Below are positions 35,747 to 44,213 of a stretch of 64,000 nucleotides of DNA, in pieces. The translations under genes and the position numbers were made by a program. This stretch comes from Fimbriimonadales bacterium. Its GTDB lineage: Bacteria > Armatimonadota > Fimbriimonadia > Fimbriimonadales > GBS-DC. The notes below the pieces were generated by a model that was not told the DNA's origin, did not search any database, and worked only from the letters and a program-made list of their open reading frames with translations. Within the stretch, counting starts at the first letter, position 1. Each line of letters starts with the position of its first letter. The DNA lies in assembly GCA_026003075.1 (NCBI GenBank), contig BPGO01000004.1, forward strand, positions 124,001-188,000, in the 5' to 3' direction.

Positions 35747-36973
35747 TTATCCGTTCCGTTTCTGTCCGCTGGTGCGTATCGCGCCGCACGCTAACTCTGG
35801 CAATGCCCACGCTGCCAGAGCGAGCGCAATCACCATATCGTCATGCACCCCACCCCCGCCTTGCAGCCGGGCGCCACGCTCGGTAGGGGTCGCCTCAAAA
35901 TGATGCAGTTCGCGCAGCAGTTCGGGGTCGGGCAGCAGCTGTAGCCTGCTTTGCTCCAGCATGAGGGCAAGGTTCTCGATCAGATTCTGTTTGAACGCGC
36001 GGGTGAACACGACCCCCTCCGCGTGGGGGATTCCCGCCGCCTGCACCGCCTCCAAGAGCGGGTCGCCCAAACCCGTGCGGTCGCACAGCACGCGCACCGG
36101 ATTATGCAGACGCAGATGCTGCACGACGATTTCGACTTGTTCACTCCACGACAGTCCCTGCCAGCGGCGAATCAGGAGCAGTTGGGCGCCTTCACGCACG
36201 CCGCGCAAAACGGCCAACGCGGTGTAGTCGTGGCTTCGCGCCCAATCCACCCCGGCAACCACCAGCCCCTCCGTGTCGCGACGCAGCAGCAACGCGCGGT
36301 CGACCCACTCCGTGCGGAACACCCGACCGGTATCGTCCAGAAACTGTGCGCCGTATTCCACTTGGAACTGCCGTGTGCTCATGATGCTGGCTTGTATCTG
36401 CAATACGGTGGGCGACAGGAGCGGATTATGCCATGAGGGGCTGCGCAGGCTCCAGACACGGACGCCATCCGCCTGCCCCTGCCGATAGAGTCGGTAAAAG
36501 TAGTTCTTGCCGCGTGGAGTGGAGACCAAGGCGAGTTTGCCGCCGGTATCGGCGAGCATGGGCATCAGCGTCTCCAGAACCACCGATTCGGGCACATAGG
36601 CGGCTTCGTCGACGAGGATCAGGTGCGCTTTGCGTCCGCGCAGGAGCATCCCACCGCGCGTAGCGGGGCGCGCCCAGAGCTTCGATTCGCCCAGGCTAAG
36701 CGTGGGTGCGGGAGCGCGTCGGACGGTAGGGCGTGCGCCGAGGCGTTGCAAAAACGCGAATGCCCGCTCGAACCCAAGCGACGCCTGCTCTACCGAAGGC
36801 GCGACGAGGAGCACCTGTCTCGGCGCGTCGCTGAGCAGAGCGCGGGCAATTTCGGCGGCGATGACCTCCGTCTTGCCCCAGCGTCGCCCACACGCCAGCA
36901 CACGCACAGGCGCCTCAGACGCGAGAAACGCTTGTTGCCCCGGATGGGGACGCCAGCCAGAAATCAGAAACAT
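35747..36973 (-). CDS. Terminase-large-subunit-like ATPase/nuclease, orphan
   Basis: A 408-residue protein with the two-domain structure of phage packaging motors. The ATPase has Walker A ACGRRWGKTEV near residue 30, Walker B HLILVDEAAYVP and the coupling motif LALVSTPRG. The RNase-H-like nuclease follows with VAGVDWARSHDYTAL, VLCDRTGLGDPLLEAV and VHDDMVIALALA, which hold the three Asp residues. There is no small terminase, portal or capsid gene nearby, so it is a single domesticated or decaying gene. ATG 36973 is preferred to an in-frame start at 37039 that lies within the upstream gene. Confidence 0.75.
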   Translation of the reverse strand: MFLISGWRPHPGQQAFLASEAPVRVLACGRRWGKTEVIAAEIARALLSDAPRQVLLVAPSVEQASLGFERAFAFLQRLGARPTVRRAPAPTLSLGESKLWARPATRGGMLLRGRKAHLILVDEAAYVPESVVLETLMPMLADTGGKLALVSTPRGKNYFYRLYRQGQADGVRVWSLRSPSWHNPLLSPTVLQIQASIMSTRQFQVEYGAQFLDDTGRVFRTEWVDRALLLRRDTEGLVVAGVDWARSHDYTALAVLRGVREGAQLLLIRRWQGLSWSEQVEIVVQHLRLHNPVRVLCDRTGLGDPLLEAVQAAGIPHAEGVVFTRAFKQNLIENLALMLEQSRLQLLPDPELLRELHHFEATPTERGARLQGGGGVHDDMVIALALAAWALPELACGAIRTSGQKRNG

Positions 36974-37020
36974 CACTCCCCCCTGCCGATTCCGTCGGCA
37001 GCGTGGGGCAAAGGCAACCG

Positions 37021-37503
37021 TTAGGGCAGCATCGCCCAAAGCCGTTCCACCGCTTCGTCCGCCGTGTGGGCAGTGGGAACGGAGAGCGTTTCGCCTTCGA
37101 TCTGGAACTGCCAGCTGTGGAGCAGCACCAGAGGCTTACCGAGGCGCAGTGCGAGGGCGATCTCCGAGAGCGTGCCATAGCCGCCGCCGATAGCAATCAG
37201 CCCGTCGCACACGCAGGCGATGAGATAGTTGCGCGCCTCGCGCAGCCCTGTGAACAGGGCAATCTCGATGAACTCGTTCGGGGGCGATTCGGCGGCGTTG
37301 GTGCCCGGGAGAATCCCCAGGGTCAGCCCGCCTGCTTCCTGCGCTCCTTGCGCCGCCGCCTGCATCACGCCCGTCATCCCGCCGCACACAAGGATGGCAT
37401 CGCGCTCCGCGATGCGCTTGCCGACCGCCCGCGCCAACTCCCGTTGCGCAGGCGTCCCGATGGAACTGCCGATCACCCCAATCAGCGGTTTGCGCACACG
37501 CAC
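37021..37503 (-). CDS. TIGR00725/LOG-type nucleotide-binding protein
   Basis: A 160-residue Rossmann-fold protein related to the LOG/lysine-decarboxylase-like family. Motifs are IGVIGSSIGTPAQRELA, VCGGMTGVMQAAAQGAQEAGG, ILPGTNAAESPPNEF and IAIGGGYGTLSEIALAL. The PGGxGTxxE motif of cytokinin-activating LOG enzymes is varied to GGGYGTLSE, so hydrolytic activity is uncertain. It starts at GTG 37503, 3 nt from the universal stress protein gene, and is followed by the terminase gene, giving a three-gene minus-strand run. Confidence 0.8.
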   Translation of the reverse strand: MRVRKPLIGVIGSSIGTPAQRELARAVGKRIAERDAILVCGGMTGVMQAAAQGAQEAGGLTLGILPGTNAAESPPNEFIEIALFTGLREARNYLIACVCDGLIAIGGGYGTLSEIALALRLGKPLVLLHSWQFQIEGETLSVPTAHTADEAVERLWAMLP

Positions 37504-37506
37504 GAC

Positions 37507-38394
37507 TCAAGCCCGCAGCAGCAGCAGGTTCACCCGCTCCCCAACCGCAAAGTGATACGAGACGCTCCCCAACGAGAGCCGCTCCAGCAGCGAGTGCCCC
37601 TTCGCGCCCAGTATCAACACCTGCGATTGGGTCGCCTCCATCGCCTCGCGAATGGAGGGGATGGGCAACCCTTCCACCACCACCGACTCACACGCGGCGT
37701 TCAGGGGGCGCAGGCGCTCACACACACGGCGATTGCGCTCATGCAGCTGCTCGATAATCCACTCCACCCCCGACTCCTGGACGGCGGGCGCGGTGCGCGT
37801 CAGCAGGTGGAGCGTCTCCTCGTCGAGGTCGAAAGCGGTGGTAATCGCGATGCGCTCGATTCGAGTGGGCGCGAACTGCAGCAGCAGGTCGATACACCGG
37901 GAGTTATACTCCGAATGGTCGGTTGCCAGCACAGCGTGCAGGGGTTGGTCGGTCGGGGGCGGTGTGTGGGCGATTAGGAGGCTCTGTTTCGCGGAGGTGA
38001 GCGCCGCGCGAGCAACACTGCCCACGAAAAACGCCTGCAGCGCCCCTTTGCGGGTACCGCCCAGCGCAATCAGCGACGCCTCCCGCTCCTCTGCCAGTTC
38101 CAGCAGGCGCGTCGCCGCCTGACCCTGCAGCACGACCGTCTCCGTTTCGATGCCGTGCGCCTGAAGCCTCTGCTTGAGGGCGTCCAGACGCTCCAGCATG
38201 GCGTTGGTCTGTGCCGCCGTCGCCTCCCGAAACACCTCCTCAGAGAACGGCGCCACAACCCCCACCACGGGCGGGCGCGGCGGCTCGATGACCGATGCTA
38301 AGATAATCTGAGGCTGCGCGAACCCTAACGCCTGAACCCACGCCAGCGCGGGTTCGTATGCTCCATCTCCGTCGACGCCAACCAAGATACGCAT
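37507..38394 (-). CDS. Universal stress protein, tandem UspA domains
   Basis: A 295-residue cytoplasmic protein with two Usp folds. The first spans about residues 1-145 (ILVGVDGDGAYEPALAW, then LIALGGTRKGALQAFFVGSVARAAL), where G-2x-G-9x-G(S/T) makes an ATP site. The second spans about 150-295 (VLATDHSEYNSRCIDLLL, then VLILGAKGHSLLERLSLGSVSYHF). Such proteins modulate stress survival. It is the first gene of the run with the LOG-type gene. Confidence 0.85.
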   Translation of the reverse strand: MRILVGVDGDGAYEPALAWVQALGFAQPQIILASVIEPPRPPVVGVVAPFSEEVFREATAAQTNAMLERLDALKQRLQAHGIETETVVLQGQAATRLLELAEEREASLIALGGTRKGALQAFFVGSVARAALTSAKQSLLIAHTPPPTDQPLHAVLATDHSEYNSRCIDLLLQFAPTRIERIAITTAFDLDEETLHLLTRTAPAVQESGVEWIIEQLHERNRRVCERLRPLNAACESVVVEGLPIPSIREAMEATQSQVLILGAKGHSLLERLSLGSVSYHFAVGERVNLLLLRA

Positions 38395-38423
38395 CGCCCT
38401 CAGTATACCTTGCGTGGGCGCGT

Positions 38424-40367
38424 TTACAGTTCGTAGTTGCTCGCCGTTAGATGGAACTCCAGCCGTTTGCCCGCGCGCTCGACAGTCAGCTTCAGCGGAC
38501 GCCCCACCTTCGTATACGAGAGCCGATTGACCAACTGCTTCTCCGTCCAGTTGGCAGGCGACTGCCCATCGATGAGCAGAATCTTATCGCCTGCCTTCAC
38601 CCCGGCGATATCCGCATCGGACATCGGCATCACCCAGCGCACGATTAAGTCCTTGCCCTGCTTGCGCCACCAGATGCCGTAGCCCGCGTTATCGGCGGCG
38701 CGCTCGGCTTCCGTGTTCGGACGCCAGACCATCTGCTCGCGGAAATAGTTGTAGGTCACCTTGTAGTGGCGCATAATCGGCACGCCGAGCAGCCCGTAGC
38801 GCGTCTGCAACGCCGTCACCGAATCGGAACGCGCGTTCTCCGAGAGTTTATGATACGCATAGACCGAATTGAACTGCAGCGAACCCAGCCGCATGCGATT
38901 GATGCGATACACCCGCAGGTCGCCCGTGAAGAACTGATACTCGTCGCCTTCAAAGAACTCACCGAGCCGTTTGTACCATGTTTCAATGGTAAGCGCGGGT
39001 CCGTCGCTGGCGTCATGTTTATAGGACGGCGGCAGCAGGTTCGTCGACGCGCCCGTGTCGACAATCATGCGTATCGGCTGCTCTTTTTGCCCGACGGTCA
39101 TCGTTACCAGCACATGGTCGCCCGCCATTTCGAAGGGGATGACGACGCCTTCGGGCAACGGCGCGTCGGGCGCCTCAAAAGTAATCGTGCGGTCGGCGAA
39201 GTTCACGGTCGTCTGGAACGCGGCGATGGTCTCGCGCCCCAGCAACCCAATCACGCGCTTGCCGTCAATCGAATCGTTGCCCAGCGGCGTGCGCCACACC
39301 GCGCCCCCGCTAATCATGATGTCGCGCACCTCCGCCTCGCCCACCTTCAGGCTCTTCACACGCACGCGATACGACGGGAACGCGCCATACACCATCGTCG
39401 ACCAGTAATCGCTGTTGGGAACCTTCTCCAGCCCCGCCTCTTTCACGATGGAGTCGTCAATCCAAGTGCTGGAAGCGCCCGTATCGTAGATAATCCAATA
39501 CGGTCCCTTGCCGTTGAGCCAGACCTGCACATAGAGTGAGTTCCCACTGAAGCGAAAGGGCACTTTCACAGGCAGATTGTCGCGCACGGCGGGCGAGGTT
39601 CCGTGGGGAGGGCGTTGGAACCGCGCGTCGTCCAGCTCGGTCTGCGCGTCCATCGAGGTCATAAAATAGGTCGCGACATGCACCCCGTCGCTGTAGAGGC
39701 GCGTTTCGAGGGGCATCAGCACCTCGCCGTTGGGCGTCGCCATCGCCCGAAAACCGTGATACACCACCCCGATGCGACTAATCTTGTCGGTCTCATAGTC
39801 CACCTGCTGATACTCCATCCCGACAATCTGGTTCTGATCGTTGAGGAAGCAGTGCAGTTTATTGTCGGGCTTTTTGGGCAGGTTGCGTTGATGTTCAGGC
39901 TGGGGCAACTGCACCGTGATACGGTAGGCAGGGCGTCCATCGGGCAGCTTGCTCGCCTCGCCGCCGACCAGCGTCCCCACCGAAAGCCAGTGCGGTATGT
40001 GGACAAAGTGCATATAGAGCGTATCTTTCAGCCCCCACTCCTCTTCCTGGGCGATGCTGGAACTGAGATACTCGTTTTTGCGCCAGCCCTTGTTGCCATC
40101 GAACCCGACGATGCTCTCATCGTCGCCGTAGCGGGTTTCCGTCACGCGCTTTGTGCCGCGTAGGTAAAGCGTGCGTTTGGCGGCGCTTTTGCCCCCGTAT
40201 TCGCTGGTGATGTCGTATTCCAGTTTCACACCGCGTTGCGCCAATGCGCGATAGGCGTCGCCGCCGTGTTGCTCAATCGCCTGCTGGAACCGCGTCGCGG
40301 CGTCGTCCGCAAACACCGCGCACAGCAGAACCCACGCGCTCAAAACCCCAAACAGACGCTGCATCAT
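38424..40367 (-). CDS. Secreted two-lobed aspartyl protease with PDZ domain
   Basis: A 647-residue exported protein. MQRLFGVLSAWVLLCAVFA is a signal peptide. An uncharacterised beta-rich region (about 20-265) with GNKGWRKNEYLSSS resembles a lipoprotein-sorting-like fold. Two retropepsin-like lobes follow, each with an active-site motif: IYDTGASSTWID near 294 and IVDTGASTNLLP near 435. Thus the two catalytic Asp residues of a pepsin-type enzyme are contributed by a single chain. A C-terminal PDZ domain (about 565-640) has DADIAGVKAGDKILLIDGQS. It is probably a periplasmic protease for regulated cleavage or quality control. Confidence 0.8.
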   Translation of the reverse strand: MMQRLFGVLSAWVLLCAVFADDAATRFQQAIEQHGGDAYRALAQRGVKLEYDITSEYGGKSAAKRTLYLRGTKRVTETRYGDDESIVGFDGNKGWRKNEYLSSSIAQEEEWGLKDTLYMHFVHIPHWLSVGTLVGGEASKLPDGRPAYRITVQLPQPEHQRNLPKKPDNKLHCFLNDQNQIVGMEYQQVDYETDKISRIGVVYHGFRAMATPNGEVLMPLETRLYSDGVHVATYFMTSMDAQTELDDARFQRPPHGTSPAVRDNLPVKVPFRFSGNSLYVQVWLNGKGPYWIIYDTGASSTWIDDSIVKEAGLEKVPNSDYWSTMVYGAFPSYRVRVKSLKVGEAEVRDIMISGGAVWRTPLGNDSIDGKRVIGLLGRETIAAFQTTVNFADRTITFEAPDAPLPEGVVIPFEMAGDHVLVTMTVGQKEQPIRMIVDTGASTNLLPPSYKHDASDGPALTIETWYKRLGEFFEGDEYQFFTGDLRVYRINRMRLGSLQFNSVYAYHKLSENARSDSVTALQTRYGLLGVPIMRHYKVTYNYFREQMVWRPNTEAERAADNAGYGIWWRKQGKDLIVRWVMPMSDADIAGVKAGDKILLIDGQSPANWTEKQLVNRLSYTKVGRPLKLTVERAGKRLEFHLTASNYEL

Positions 40368-40417
40368 ACCGCCTCCGCAAAAAGGATACCTGATGCAACG
40401 GGCGTTTCTCCCGATTT

Positions 40418-40655
40418 GCCCTCACCCCCAGCCCCGCTCCCACCGCGTGATTGCTTGCCCTCACCCCCTGCCCCCTCTCCCACCGCGTGGATTGCTTGCC
40501 CTCACCCCCAGCCCCGCTCCCACCGCGTGATTGCTTGCCCTCACCCCCTGCCCCTCTCCCACCGCGTGATTGCGTGCGCTCACCCTATGTGCCCTCCCAC
40601 CTGTGCTCTGTTTTGCCCTCACCCCTAACCCCTCTCCCACAGCGTGGGAGAGGGG
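40418..40655. repeat. C-rich tandem repeat array, about 40 bp per unit
   Basis: Copies begin at about 40418, 40457, 40498, 40537, 40578 (degenerate) and 40615. A unit reads GCCCTCACCCCCAGCCCC, then GCTCCCACCGCGTGATTGCTT. The last copy ends in a perfect 12-bp hairpin, CCCCTCTCCCAC with GTGGGAGAGGGG (40629-40655), that could stop transcripts leaving the CRISPR array leftward. The rest of the 357-bp gap between the protease and the array holds only the protease ribosome binding site and unremarkable sequence. Confidence 0.75.
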
Positions 40656-40724
40656 AGTGGCTTTTACGCAACCCTGAACCACAAGTGTAGGAACAAGCTT
40701 AGCGCAGCGATGTACCCTTCGTGT

Positions 40725-43557
40725 GTTTCAATGGGCACCCACCCTTGGGGGTGAATGCTACTGCTAACGCAGGCTGGCGTATGCCAAGTCACGCCGGTTT
40801 CAATGGGCACCCACCCTTGGGGGTGAATGCTACCGACGCATCGGCGCGATTCAGACGCGCTATGCGTAGTTTCAATGGGCACCCACCCTTGGGGGTGAAT
40901 GCTACATCTGTTGAAGGCGATGGTACGCGCGTAGTCGGTTTCAATGGGCACCCACCCTTGGGGGTGAATGCTACTACGCAAGAGACACGTACTGTCTCGC
41001 ATTAGTTTCAATGGGCACCCACCCTTGGGGGTGAATGCTACACCTGAGCCTCGTCAGACATCGACGCCATGGTTTCAATGGGCACCCACCCTTGGGGGTG
41101 AATGCTACCTGCGACGCTCGCGTAGTGCGAACGCTCGGCATGGTTTCAATGGGCACCCACCCTTGGGGGTGAATGCTACCGCGATCGGCGAGTATGCGGG
41201 CTTAGTCGCGGTTTCAATGGGCACCCACCCTTGGGGGTGAATGCTACCGATCTGCACGTCATTACGCGCTCGATCGACAGTTTCAATGGGCACCCACCCT
41301 TGGGGGTGAATGCTACTCGGAGCACGTCGCAGAACTTGCGCAGCGCTGTTTCAATGGGCACCCACCCTTGGGGGTGAATGCTACATCATCGCTTACCTCA
41401 TACATCGACGCGCGAAGTTTCAATGGGCACCCACCCTTGGGGGTGAATGCTACGCTGCATGAGTCTGTTGCAGCACGAGCATGCGTTTCAATGGGCACCC
41501 ACCCTTGGGGGTGAATGCTACTCTGCAAGCGTCTGCACGCGCGATTCGCGGAGTTTCAATGGGCACCCACCCTTGGGGGTGAATGCTACTGCGTCGAAGC
41601 TGCAATCGAGCGTAGTCGATGTTTCAATGGGCACCCACCCTTGGGGGTGAATGCTACCTGCTCCTGCAAGCGTCGTCGACGCGACGAGGTTTCAATGGGC
41701 ACCCACCCTTGGGGGTGAATGCTACTCCGACTAGCCGTCATAGCTATCCACGTCACAGGTTTCAATGGGCACCCACCCTTGGGGGTGAATGCTACGCCAC
41801 GTCGTCATCGCTGCCCAAGTCGCCGAGTTTCAATGGGCACCCACCCTTGGGGGTGAATGCTACCTACGTGGCAACGCTTGACTGACGCAAGTCAGTTTCA
41901 ATGGGCACCCACCCTTGGGGGTGAATGCTACTCAGCATCGCCGACGACTGCGTACGTCGAGGTTTCAATGGGCACCCACCCTTGGGGGTGAATGCTACTC
42001 TGCGACAGCGTCGTCACTCGGTACGATGGTTTCAATGGGCACCCACCCTTGGGGGTGAATGCTACTCCTGAAGTCCGTCATACCGCAGCTGTACCGGTTT
42101 CAATGGGCACCCACCCTTGGGGGTGAATGCTACGCGCACGACGTCGCAGCAACGTGCCTCGACAGGTTTCAATGGGCACCCACCCTTGGGGGTGAATGCT
42201 ACCACGATCGGACGCTTAAGCGATCACGCGCAGTTTCAATGGGCACCCACCCTTGGGGGTGAATGCTACGCCGACTGTCTTCACGAGTCCAGCGGCTGAG
42301 TTTCAATGGGCACCCACCCTTGGGGGTGAATGCTACTGCACGCTGCGGACTGCTTCGACGCGATAGTTTCAATGGGCACCCACCCTTGGGGGTGAATGCT
42401 ACCGATCGACTGCGCACCAGCTACGAGCTTCGAGTGTTTCAATGGGCACCCACCCTTGGGGGTGAATGCTACTCGCTCGGCGTCAGACTTCGCGAATCGC
42501 GAGTTTCAATGGGCACCCACCCTTGGGGGTGAATGCTACTATGCAAGACATCCGTCATCGTCACGCGAGTTTCAATGGGCACCCACCCTTGGGGGTGAAT
42601 GCTACATCGATGCAGCGCTCGACGTAGCCAGAAGCGAGTTTCAATGGGCACCCACCCTTGGGGGTGAATGCTACTGCGATCGCTTGCGACGTTGCAAGCT
42701 CGTCAGTTTCAATGGGCACCCACCCTTGGGGGTGAATGCTACCGTGCGTCGGCGAAAGCTACGCCTCGGCAGTTTCAATGGGCACCCACCCTTGGGGGTG
42801 AATGCTACATGCCAAAGTCCATTGAACGGCACGTACGGTTTCAATGGGCACCCACCCTTGGGGGTGAATGCTACTGCGCTGTAGCGCCTCGATATCGGCG
42901 CTCAGCGTTTCAATGGGCACCCACCCTTGGGGGTGAATGCTACTGCAACGCTAGGCGCTACGTCTCGAGACAGGCGTTTCAATGGGCACCCACCCTTGGG
43001 GGTGAATGCTACCGTCTACGTCGTCAGACGTCCAAGACTTCGCCAGTTTCAATGGGCACCCACCCTTGGGGGTGAATGCTACGCCGCTAGCGTTCGAAGC
43101 GCGGTACCTGACGAGTTTCAATGGGCACCCACCCTTGGGGGTGAATGCTACGTCATGACGCGCTCTGGCGAATCGCCTGAGCAGTTTCAATGGGCACCCA
43201 CCCTTGGGGGTGAATGCTACCTAGCGTCTTCACGCCAGCGTGCGACGCTAGTTTCAATGGGCACCCACCCTTGGGGGTGAATGCTACTCGACTGCGGCGA
43301 GTCGTCACTGATGGCGAGTTTCAATGGGCACCCACCCTTGGGGGTGAATGCTACCGTGAGCGGCCGAGCGACAGACGCTCGGCGTAGTTTCAATGGGCAC
43401 CCACCCTTGGGGGTGAATGCTACTGCGCGATCGCGAGTTGCAGCCGGACGTGTTTCAATGGGCACCCACCCTTGGGGGTGAATGCTACTCGCAAGCCTGC
43501 GGATATGCAGTCGCCCAGTAGTTTCAATGGGCACCCACCCTTGGGGGTGAATGCTAC
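40725..43557 (-). CRISPR. CRISPR array: 42 identical 37-bp repeats, 41 spacers of 28-35 bp
   Basis: On the plus strand each repeat begins GTTTCAATGGGCACCC and ends GTGAATGCTAC; all 42 copies look identical, including both ends. Read on the minus strand the repeat starts GTAGCATTC, contains the stem CACCC-CCAA-GGGTG, and ends in ATTGAAAC, the usual 3' end that becomes the crRNA 5' handle in type I and III systems. Together with the promoter at 43563-43592 and cas1-cas2 on the same strand, this fixes transcription as right to left, with newest spacers near 43520 and oldest near 40762. Spacer total is 1279 nt. Open frames within it (for example 42396-42884) are artefacts of the repeat. Confidence 0.98.
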
Positions 43558-43902
43558 GGTATAGTTTACCTCATCACAGACGCCTTTGTCAAGGGGTTAA
43601 GCCCGCTTCTTAACAATTCGCCAAAATTTTGAACTCAGCGTTTGCGCGAACCTCATGGGCGTTTGAACTCAAATTCTTGAATCGTGGGAGGTTCGCGCAA
43701 AATGTCGGTTTGGATAACGGTGGGGTTTTGTTGTGTTTTTGGGGGTGATTTTGAGTTCAAAGTTGGGGAGTGTTTTTGGGGTGTTGTGGGTGGTGTTTGG
43801 GTTTGGGTTCAACTATTTAGCGTGGCTAAATAGTGCGCGAACCTCGGTAGACATTTGTTTTGAGTTCAGCGGGGTGGGAGGTTCGCGCAGAGTTTAGCGT
43901 AG
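43558..43902 (-). promoter_or_regulatory. CRISPR leader with nested repeats
   Basis: The 345-bp gap between the array and cas2. Two units each consist of GCGCGAACCTC, a spacer, and its complement GAGGTTCGCGC: 43644-43698 and 43835-43888. A motif TTTGAACTCA or its complement occurs four times (near 43627, 43662, 43752 and 43859). CTATTTAGC-gtg-GCTAAATAG near 43813-43833 is a perfect hairpin, and TTTAGC-gta-GCTAAA near 43893 echoes it. Between about 43700 and 43800 the plus strand is G/T-rich and nearly free of C. Leader function is inferred from position. Confidence 0.75.
43563..43592 (-). promoter_or_regulatory. Pre-crRNA promoter
   Basis: On the minus strand a perfect -35 TTGACA (43592-43587) is followed, 18 nt later, by TAAACT (43568-43563). 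The transcript should start near 43556, the first bases of the first repeat (43557), so the primary transcript would have practically no leader RNA. Confidence 0.7.
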
Positions 43903-44199
43903 CTAAATAATCAAGGGCTGCTCATAGTCGACATAAGTGTCGCGCCCATAGGTTTCCACCCACTGTCCCCGCTCGCCGGGCAGGCGATAGAACCGCAAAC
44001 TATCCATCTGCCGGTCGATAATCTGCAACAGGCGCAGCTTGAGGGTGTTGAGTTGGTTTTCGGTCAGGCGGCACTCGAACACCGACTTTTGGACACGCTG
44101 TCCGTAGGCTTCACACGCTTTCGCCACCTTGCGCAAACGCCGGCGTCCTTGCGGCGTGGTGGTCTCGACATCGTAGCAGATGAGAATGTTCAGGCGCAT
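43903..44199 (-). CDS. cas2: CRISPR-associated endoribonuclease Cas2 (type I-C kind)
   Basis: Forms the Cas1-Cas2 complex that integrates new spacers. The 98-residue product has ILICYDVETTTPQGRRRLRK, with the Asp of the first strand, then VAKACEAYGQRVQKSVFEC and MDSLRFYRLPGE. These wordings are typical of type I-C Cas2. ATG 44199 has AGGAG 9 nt upstream; a longer in-frame start at 44304 lies inside cas1. The stop codon falls in the TTTAGC hairpin of the leader, which may act as terminator of the cas operon. Confidence 0.93.
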   Translation of the reverse strand: MRLNILICYDVETTTPQGRRRLRKVAKACEAYGQRVQKSVFECRLTENQLNTLKLRLLQIIDRQMDSLRFYRLPGERGQWVETYGRDTYVDYEQPLII

Positions 44200-44213
44200 A
44201 GGCGTTTCTCCTA

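Noticed and set aside
35747-36973. Prophage
   Set aside because: Only one phage-type gene is present; neighbours are housekeeping or stress genes.
40721-43534. Many open frames with a repeated NGHPPLGVNAT or FTPKGGCPLK wording
   Set aside because: They are translations of the CRISPR repeat in different frames, with no start signals; not genes.
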